Under the pieces are notes generated by a model that was not told where the DNA came from, searched no databases, and was given only the letters and a program-made list of their open reading frames with translations. Positions 57,196 through 64,000 of a stretch of DNA of 64,000 nt are shown here, in pieces. Made by a program: the position numbers and the translations under genes. The DNA comes from Ctenosaura bakeri (lineage: Eukaryota; Chordata; Lepidosauria; Squamata; Iguanidae): positions 372,001 to 436,000 of the forward strand of contig CAOLHI010001812.1 of the NCBI GenBank assembly GCA_948474755.1, given 5' to 3'. The number at the start of each line of letters is the position of its first letter. Position 1 is the first letter of the stretch.

Positions 57196-57646
57196 CAGTT
57201 GGCCCTCCATATTTGTGGGTTTGACTTTCACAGATTTGATTATTTGTGAATTTCTCCAACTCCTGGCCCCCTCCCTCAGGTGCTCCTTTTCCTTCTTGGC
57301 GGCTCCTATCAGGCCGCACAGCCCTTTAAAAACTCACTTCTGTGGTCCTCCTCCTCCTCCTCCAGCTGCTTTCTGCCCAGCTAAGGACAGTTGCAGCTCA
57401 GTTTATCAGCACCACAAAACCTCTCTTGATGCCCCCCACACCCAAAGGATGGAGATGAGGGAGAGGGAGGAAAGTTAGGGCCACCATGCTGACTGACCCC
57501 TGTTCCTTGACCTGCTTTGGATATTGGGTGCCTGCTCTCCACACCATGCTTCAGCCCCCTTCTCCATAGGCACACATGCATATATTTTGATATTTGCAAT
57601 TTTTCCACTTTTGCCCCTAACCGTAGCAAATGTGGAGGGCCAACTG
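57196..57646. mobile_element. non-autonomous Tc1/mariner-Tigger-like element
   Basis: CAGTTGGCCCTCCA occurs as a perfect 14-bp inverted terminal repeat. TA flanks both ends (57194-57195 and 57647-57648). TGGGTTTGACTTTCACAG and GATTATTTGTGAATTTC match the copies at 10950 and 44125. A CTC microsatellite is internal. Confidence 0.87.
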
Positions 57647-58279
57647 TATTTCCAACCAAGCATGATAGAGTCTAAGTCTAGACTTGGAAGTGATCAGTTT
57701 TTCATGCTGTTAACTCTTAGAATCCTCCATGAGCAATGGTCATGCTACTGGGAGGTTTCTCAGGGTTGTAGCCCTAAAAAAGGTACTGTTTCCAAACTCT
57801 TTGTGCATTGCAGAACACAGAGAGGAATCCAGAGGCTTAGTGGAGGTCAACTGGAATGGATCAGAGTGATTTCACATGTCATTTTTTGCCTCCATATATC
57901 ACTAAAATAGTGAGAAATGGGAAAGATACATGCCAGGCTTACTTTAAAGAGTTTGGTGTCTGAAGCAGAAAATCCAAATGGTACCAGCTTCCTCTCTGAA
58001 AGTTACTTAATTAACATAGGGTCCAGGTTCATTGCACTGGGAGGTTGTCCTGCATGTACATCATTCAGTTCAGTGGGAACAATGTGAAAGAATTTCCTTA
58101 TGTGTTGGATCTGTTCCTAGCTCTGCAAATGTGAGCTCCTCTGGCTTCTATTAGACTGCAGTGGTGAGGAGTGCTGGGAACTGCAGTCCAGAAACCTCTG
58201 GAGGGTTATATAATTCCCATCCCTATTTAGGGCCTTGTCTCTCTGTGTGTAAATATACAATAGATTTGTGAAAGACTAT

Positions 58280-58680
58280 ATCTCCTTATATGAATCTGCC
58301 AAAACTCTAAGGTGTGAAGGAGAAGGCTTTCTCTCTGTCCCACTATCATCCCAGGCTTGTCTGGGTGGGGACACAAGAGAAAGCCTTCTCAGTGGCTGCT
58401 CCTACCCTCTGGAACTCCCTTCCTCAGAAAGCTAGGCTGGCCCCCTCTTTGCTTTCCTTTCACCAGCAGGCAAAAACATTCTTATTTAAGCAGGCTTTTA
58501 ATATGTAAGCAGGTGGGCTTTTCGTTTCTCAAGATATTTTTAAATTTTTGTAGGTTTTTATAATTTTATGTTTTCCAATGTTTTTGTTTTAAATGTTTTA
58601 TCAATGTTTTTAACTTTTTGGGAAACTGCCTTGGGTCCCACTGTGGGAGAAAGGGAACATATAAATATAATAAATAATGT
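58280..58680 (+). mobile_element. L2-type LINE 3' end
   Basis: Carries AGAAAGCCTTCTCAGTGGC, CTGGAACTCCCTTCC, AGGCAAAAACATTCTTATTT, then GGGAAACTGCCTTGGGTCCC and ATATAAATATAATAAATAAT. This is the C-terminal coding remnant plus the usual 3' end of reptile L2-like LINEs. Confidence 0.75.
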
Positions 58681-58727
58681 GGGTGCAAGAACATGTGGCA
58701 GGGAGGAATAATTGCTCACATCTTCCC

Positions 58728-58940
58728 AGTGTAGTATAGCAGTTGTTTGAAAAGTTGGATTGGGTCTGGGGTTCCAGATTTGAGGCCCTATGGAGTCATG
58801 ACCCCCCCCATCACATTGGGCCAGTTACTCTGTCCTTCTCTCAGCCCAGCCTACCTACAGGGTTGTAGAGAGGATATATTGGGGAGGAGAAGAACCCGTT
58901 ATGCTGTCTTGAATTAAACATAGGATATAAACGTAAACAT
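58728..58940 (+). mobile_element. tRNA-derived SINE with L2-like tail
   Basis: Head CAGTGTAGTATAGCAGTTG, B-box-like GGTTCCAGATTTG, then GGGCCAGTTACTCTGTCC, CAGCCTACCTACAGGGTTGT and a LINE-like end. The body differs from the ACA-tailed SINEs. Confidence 0.65.
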
Positions 58941-59059
58941 TGCACTGGATCAAGTGAGCCTCGGCTCTTCCATCTGCTTTTGCAACAGGAAAGGCATGAT
59001 GTAACTGTTAACCAGTCATCTGTTATGTGAGCTGGTGAAGGAGTTCATTATTAGTACAA

Positions 59060-59600
59060 ATTTAGCAACTGGGGATTTTGGGGCTTGGAAGAGACATCAA
59101 TAATCTAGTTAAAAAAAAAACTTTCTTGGTAGCAGGATCTGGAGACTTTATCTTCTGCTATGAGCCTGACTGGACTCTAAGATCTTTGGGGGCGGAGGGA
59201 GCTTCTTTCTGCCACGCCATCTTTCACACTTGGAGAGAACAGGAGACAGAGAGTTCTCAGTGTCTCCTTATAGACTTTCAGACTCTCTCTGTAGGGAGGC
59301 TTGAATGGTTCCCTCCTTGCTGGCCTTCCTTCAGCAAATTAAAACTTTTCTGTTTAAAAAATCTCTTATGAGTTGGCTGCAAGGGCTTTTTTAACAGTGT
59401 GCTGTTTTGCTGATAATTTTGTGGATAATTTAATTTAATTTTAATAGAAATAGTAAGTTTTTAGATGTTTTTAGTATGTCTTTGCAAGTGGTTTTAACTT
59501 TATTTGTGTTGTATTTTGTTTTAATTTTTGTAATCCATCTTGAGTTCTAGTATTGGGGAAAAGATGACTTAAAAATGAATGAATAAAATAATGAAAAATA
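59060..59600 (+). mobile_element. L2-type LINE 3' end, diverged
   Basis: CTTGCTGGCCTTCCTTCAGC and TTAAAACTTTTCTGTTTAAA precede T-rich units, then AATCCATCTTGAGTTC and an AATGAATGAATAAAATAATG tail. Confidence 0.6.
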
Positions 59601-59862
59601 CACCACTGCCAATGGTTTACTGATGTTTTTCCTGTCTAGGAAGACTATGGCTTGCACTCAGATTAAATTATGTCCTTTTACAAGCAAAAAGATCCAACAT
59701 TCACTTCCTTCTAGAGGCAAAGAATGTGTTTCTGTTATAATAGCGGCAAATGATGTGGGCCTTACTTAAATGTGTGTTGCAACATGTGAGGAAAAACCTT
59801 AGAACCATCATCCAGTCTGACCTAATTTAAAATTCTAATGAAAAGCTAATCAATGAGATCTA

Positions 59863-60012
59863 GTGTGGTGTAGTCTTGGATGGGATCTTGGGAGATCCTC
59901 AGTGAGCCATGACGACCAATCACTACCTCTCAGCCTGACCTATCTCAAGGTTTTTGTGAGGATAAAATGGCATGGAAGAGAAAGCCATGAGCTCAGTGAG
60001 TAAAAGATACAA
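59863..60012 (+). mobile_element. tRNA-derived SINE fragment
   Basis: CTAGTGTGGTGTAGTCTTGG head, CTCTCAGCCTGACCTATCTC and GGTTTTTGTGAGGATAAAAT body, as in the copy at 58728. An internal deletion removes the B box. Confidence 0.55.
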
Positions 60013-60044
60013 TACAGTGGTAGTTGATGTCTTCCAGACTGAGA

Positions 60045-60150
60045 GAGAGGGAGTTCACTCAGGTGTTTAGTCTAATTTTTAAAGACACTGTCTAATATGC
60101 TGATCTCAATATACCTCCAGAATGGGTTTACCACCCCACTGACACGGAAG
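60045..60150. repeat. unnamed hairpin repeat, TTTAGTCTGAACTTT family
   Basis: TTTAGTCTAATTTTTAAAGA is followed by GGGTTTACCACCCCACTGAC and ACGGAAG. Copy is short and diverged. Confidence 0.5.
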
Positions 60151-60724
60151 AACTCACATACCCACGAACTGTTGTTGCAAGGATAGCTTGCACATTCTGT
60201 TTCAAAAAAGCCTCTTTGTGACATGATACAGAAGTACAACATAAAAGGCCTGGGCTCTTCCTCTTTTCTGTACATCCCCATCACATGTGAAGACATTGAA
60301 TCACTCATGTGTGTAAATCACTGGATGGGTTGTCATCCAGTGACTCACAGTTGCTGAATAAGTGTGTTTGCCCTCATGGAAAAGCAGTGTCTGCAAGGCG
60401 GCGAGAGGAAAGCTTCTCATGTGCCACATGCGATGATTGATCAGTGTTTCATACATTCACGGTGTCACTTAGTTCCTAGCAGGTGAAAAGTGTGCATCTG
60501 TGAACTTGCCATACCTCAAGTGAACTGGGGTTGTTTTTAAAAGCAGCTGCAAGGAAGCACAGATTTTTTCTCCCTCAGATTTGACTATTACTTACTTATT
60601 ATAGTTTTATACAAAGCATGAGCTCTTGTGGATTACAATCCACTTCCTCAGGATGTTATCAGTGCTATCAACTAACTTATTTCTCTCAGCCTCAAAGGTG
60701 CTACAAGATCTCTTTGCATAGTAT

Positions 60725-60955
60725 CTACACAGTTGTAGTAGTTTTATACTACTTTAACTGTCATGGCTCCATTCTGGCATGTGTAGTTTGGTGAGGTACT
60801 CAGAATTCTGGAAAGCTCTAGTGGATGCCTAGAACTGCAACACTAGAGCTCTCAATAGGCACTTCCATGTACCCTTCCAAGATTCCATGAGACAAAACCG
60901 TGACAGTGGTATAAAACTGCTCTATGTAATGTAGAGACACTCATAGAGTTTCAGA
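60725..60955. repeat. long imperfect hairpin DNA element
   Basis: The left arm GTATCTACACAGTTGTAGTA, GTTTTATACTACTTTAACTG faces a right arm CAGTGGTATAAAACTGC, ATGTAATGTAGAGACAC. GCATGTGTAGTTTGGTGAGG and the CTAGAGCTCTC loop are also present. Confidence 0.7.
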
Positions 60956-60999
60956 GAGCAGGGGAACATGCTTGTTGTTGTTATTGTTTTTAAAATATT

Positions 61000-61790
61000 T
61001 CTTTCCTGCCTTTTATCAAAAGATCTTAGATCTTTGACCTTTTAATTGTTTAAGTCTTGAATTCACCAAGTATATTTCTTATTTCCAGTCCAAGCTGCCA
61101 CTTAGCATAGCGCTCAAAAACTGAAAATTAAACTGTCTCTCTGAACGCTTGGTTTCACTTTCCAGTAATATTATCAATAGAGACTGCACTTTGTATATTT
61201 AGGATGCAAATTGTTTGTATTCATTCGAGTATAATAAATCATCAACAGAGGTCTTCCCTGTTCAAGATGTGTTATCCAGGGTCCTTCGATAGTAATGTAA
61301 ATCTTTGTTTGCAAAAGGTTCTTAATGAGTCTTTGTAATTCTTCAGCTTTGCAACAGGGAATGTTATCATTTCCAGGGCTCATGTCTCTACCAGACAGCT
61401 CCCTAGCCCATTTGTGGATTCCTTCCATATCTTTATCTACCTAAAGTTAATAATAAATCATACATGCAAATTGTGCTGCTAACGGGTAGCCATCTTGGCC
61501 AGAGGTCACCAAGAGGTTGGTATTCCACAGTTAGAGTGCCACAGCTGAGAAGACCCCCTCCCACATCCTCACAGTATTGACCTCACTGGTGGGACCCAGA
61601 GCAGGACCTACAAAAGAGGAGGACCATTTTTTCCCATTGTAAAATAAATAAGAGTCCTATGTGCATAACATCCAGGGGATTGTTACCCTTTGCATTTCAC
61701 AAATCATGAGACTATGGAGGAGACAATGAAATGGTCTGTTAAAGCATGCCATGCAAACTAGTAGCATAGCCAAGGTAAATTCTAAAGTGC
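61000..61790. other. upstream flank, no gene seen
   Basis: The 84-codon minus frame at 61174-61428 has no domain, splice or paralogue support. It may be LINE-derived. Confidence 0.5.
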
Positions 61791-61794
61791 CTGT

Positions 61795-61990
61795 TTTTAA
61801 GTCAGTGGCAGCTGGTCGCTTCCACGTTCATGAGACAATGAATCCATTCCAGATTTTTGTTCAGATTTTCAATGAGGTACCTAAGGCACTGAACTCATCT
61901 GATGCATAGACTTTGAATCTTAGCTTTTAAAAAAGTTTGGATTAAAACTCAGAGCAGATTCACTGCCATGCAGATATGAGCTAGCATCTT
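61795..61990. repeat. unnamed hairpin repeat, TTTAGTCTGAACTTT family
   Basis: The outer motifs GACAATGAATCCATTCCAG and GCAGATTCACTGCC, inner TTTTGTTCAGATTTTC and AAAGTTTGGATTAAAACTC are inverted pairs. Confidence 0.6.
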
Positions 61991-62789
61991 GTTGGTTAGT
62001 CCCAAATGGAGTAGACAAATTCAGTCAGTTGTTGAATGGTAAGTAGATGCATAGGTAAATCCCACTGATTCAGTGGGTCTACTCTAGTGATGACTAGTCA
62101 TAGGATTAAGGCCATGAGACCCACTAGATGCCACATTTAGATGAGATAATATGACTTTCTCAAAAACTAAGAAATAATCAGAAGAAAAACAAAGAACTTT
62201 AGATGTTTTGGGACCCTGGAGAAATAGAAATAAAAATAATTCTAGTTTTTCCTCAAGGTCCACAGAGAGACCTGAGTACTACTTAATTTAGCATGTCATG
62301 TCTGAAAATTATTTTTGAAAGAAACACCTTACCTTTTAAGGAATGCAGTATGAAACTACAATTAAAATGACTTGAAAGCAGCAGAGTATAGAATATTCTT
62401 ATGATGTCATGACCTAAAGGGTGACAGCTATTGTAATTACAAGTAGCAGAACATAGCAGAGCAAATAGTAACTCCTTACATGCAGGAATAATTGCGAAAT
62501 GGCAAGAGGTATTAGATTGCATAATAATCTCTCAAGGGAGCAAGGAAAACACTGCGGCTTCATTAAAGTCAGGTTCAAAAGCACTGAAGAATATAATAAC
62601 GGAGAATGACGTTTTATGTAAAAGATATTGTCCAGTCAGTTTAATTAATTATGTAAGTGGTAGTGCTTTTAAGAAGGTAGGAAGAGCTAGGCCCAAAATA
62701 TATAAATCTCTTGCTATGTTTCACCCATCTATGTGAACAACATATGCTGGGCAAGGACCTTTCATTGCCATGTCTCCCAAATCGCACTC

Positions 62790-62880
62790 GTGCTCTCTCT
62801 CTCTCTCCCCCTCTCCCTCCCTAGACACAGACGCACACGTGCATATGAACACACACACGGGGGGGTGAGTGAGTGAGTGT
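62790..62880. repeat. CT-, CA- and GAGT-rich low-complexity sequence
   Basis: CTCTCTCTCTCTCCCCCTC, then an ACACACAC run, GGGGGGG and GTGAGTGAGTGAGTG. Confidence 0.85.
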
Positions 62881-63217
62881 ATATGTACTGGGGCTGATGT
62901 TTTAAAGTCTCGCTACACCATGTAGATTCTACTGAATTTCTGTCTTCATCTATTTCACCTCCTATTATCTAAATGAGGCCAGCCCAAGACGTTTTGCTTC
63001 TCTATTGGAGACAACGCGGGGTAAATTAACAATGGTTGTGGTGTCTAAATAAATTATAATGACCTTATTTGATGGTCTACTATATCTTCAGAATGGTTAT
63101 AATGGAATATTGCAATTACATTTAGGATAAACAATAATGTTCGTATGAGAAGAATTAGATATATGTCATACATATAATTGTTTCTTTAAGACAGTAGGAA
63201 TTGGGGATAAATAAATA

Positions 63218-63275
63218 TATGTATATATAGGTAGGTGTGTGTGTGTGTGTGTATGTATGTATGTGTATGTATGTG
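63218..63275. repeat. (GT)n / (GTAT)n microsatellite
   Basis: GT dinucleotide run followed by GTATGTAT units. Confidence 0.93.
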
Positions 63276-63279
63276 TACT

Positions 63280-63660
63280 TTAGCCGGAGAGATAGAACCA
63301 AATTTTCCATCACCCATAATCTTAGAAAAGGAAGTCACGGAGAGGTAAAGAAATTTGAAAAAGACCTAAATGAGTTTAAAAATAAACATTAAACACATGC
63401 CAGAGAACTATTTTTGAGGAATGGTTGATAAGGTGTAAGATAAAGATAACTTTGTTACAAGATTGGGTGTTTAGTTGACTGAGGGTGCTAATTGTATAAC
63501 TGCTAATTGAGAATGCATATTTTGTAACCTTTTATTACCATCTTCTTTTCTAATTTCTTTTTGTAACAAATGATTATAGATGTAAATGTAAGATACATCT
63601 TTTATCTATTTTTTCTTTCGATAATAAAAATATAATAATAAAAAACAAAACAAAATCAGC
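63280..63660 (+). mobile_element. possible LINE 3' UTR with A-rich end
   Basis: The sequence ends in AATAAAAATATAATAATAAA and AACAAAACAAAA after T-rich segments, resembling an L1-like 3' end. Identity is uncertain. The remaining 340 bases to the window end hold nothing recognisable. Confidence 0.3.
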
Positions 63661-64000
63661 GGCCTGAGGCAGCTACCTCGTGTGGCTTACAGCTCGTCCT
63701 GTAGGCGGGTTGCTTTTCCTTGTCGAGTGATGCGTTTATCCTAATGTTATCCTTCCTCCTTCATGCCAAGCTGCTATTAACGGCACCAGTGCAAATCTAG
63801 TTGTTTGGTGTTTATCTGGCCAGTTGGCAATAATTTTTGACACCACAATTCTATGTTCTTTTCAGAACAAAACTTGCAAATGGCACAATTTTTTTTTACA
63901 TCATGAACTTTCAAGTTGTATTTATTAGCATAACTTATTCTTTGCACTAAATATGAGCTTTCTTTAGGCTGAATTTAATTCATTTTGAGGTTGACAGTTA

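Noticed and set aside
56000..64000. TMEM158, expected upstream of CDCP1 by mammalian synteny
   Set aside because: No GC-rich intronless frame of the right kind is present; the region is LINE and SINE remnants.

Overview
The window is vertebrate nuclear DNA, most likely from a squamate reptile (a lizard). It holds one complete spliced protein-coding gene on the minus strand, CDCP1 (CUB domain-containing protein 1), embedded in AT-rich intron and intergenic sequence crowded with squamate-type repeats. The repeats that point to squamates are SINEs with a tRNA-like head and an ACAACA tail, SINEs with a 5S rRNA-derived head, a BovB/RTE fragment, CR1 and L2 tails, short hairpin DNA transposons and a small Helitron. 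Species cannot be resolved from the sequence alone.

CDCP1 runs right to left. Exon 1 (signal peptide) lies at 55594-55675, beside a CpG-rich promoter. A 22.4-kb intron 1 follows. Exons 2-9 then lie at 32937-33143, 30049-30402, 24934-25308, 23353-23583, 21145-21528, 19449-19814, 17288-17378 and 13787-14231. All eight introns have GT-AG ends. The joined frame is open for 2535 nt including the stop, giving 844 residues; human CDCP1 has 836. Order along the protein: signal peptide, N-terminal module, CUB1, linker, CUB2, third CUB-like module, one transmembrane helix, polylysine stretch, and a cytoplasmic tail that keeps all five known phosphotyrosine positions. The Arg-Lys protease site of human CDCP1 is not conserved.

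Region by region: 1-9.7 kb is intergenic sequence with repeats. 9.7-13.8 kb is probable 3' UTR or downstream flank, with two candidate poly(A) signals. 13.8-33.1 kb holds exons 2-9. 33.1-55.6 kb is intron 1, the most repeat-dense part. 55.6-56.0 kb is exon 1 and the promoter. 56-64 kb is upstream flank with LINE and SINE remnants. I see no second host gene; the neighbours expected from mammalian gene order (CLEC3B on one side, TMEM158 on the other) are not recognisable here.

No novel multi-gene system is evident. The best second-look items are a near-perfect 89-bp inverted repeat 39 bp inside intron 1 of CDCP1, a hairpin transposon family with matching 3-bp target duplications (one copy nested in a SINE), a Helitron that carries a hairpin-element arm, BovB, tRNA-headed and 5S-headed elements sharing one 3' tail, and the lost CDCP1 cleavage site.
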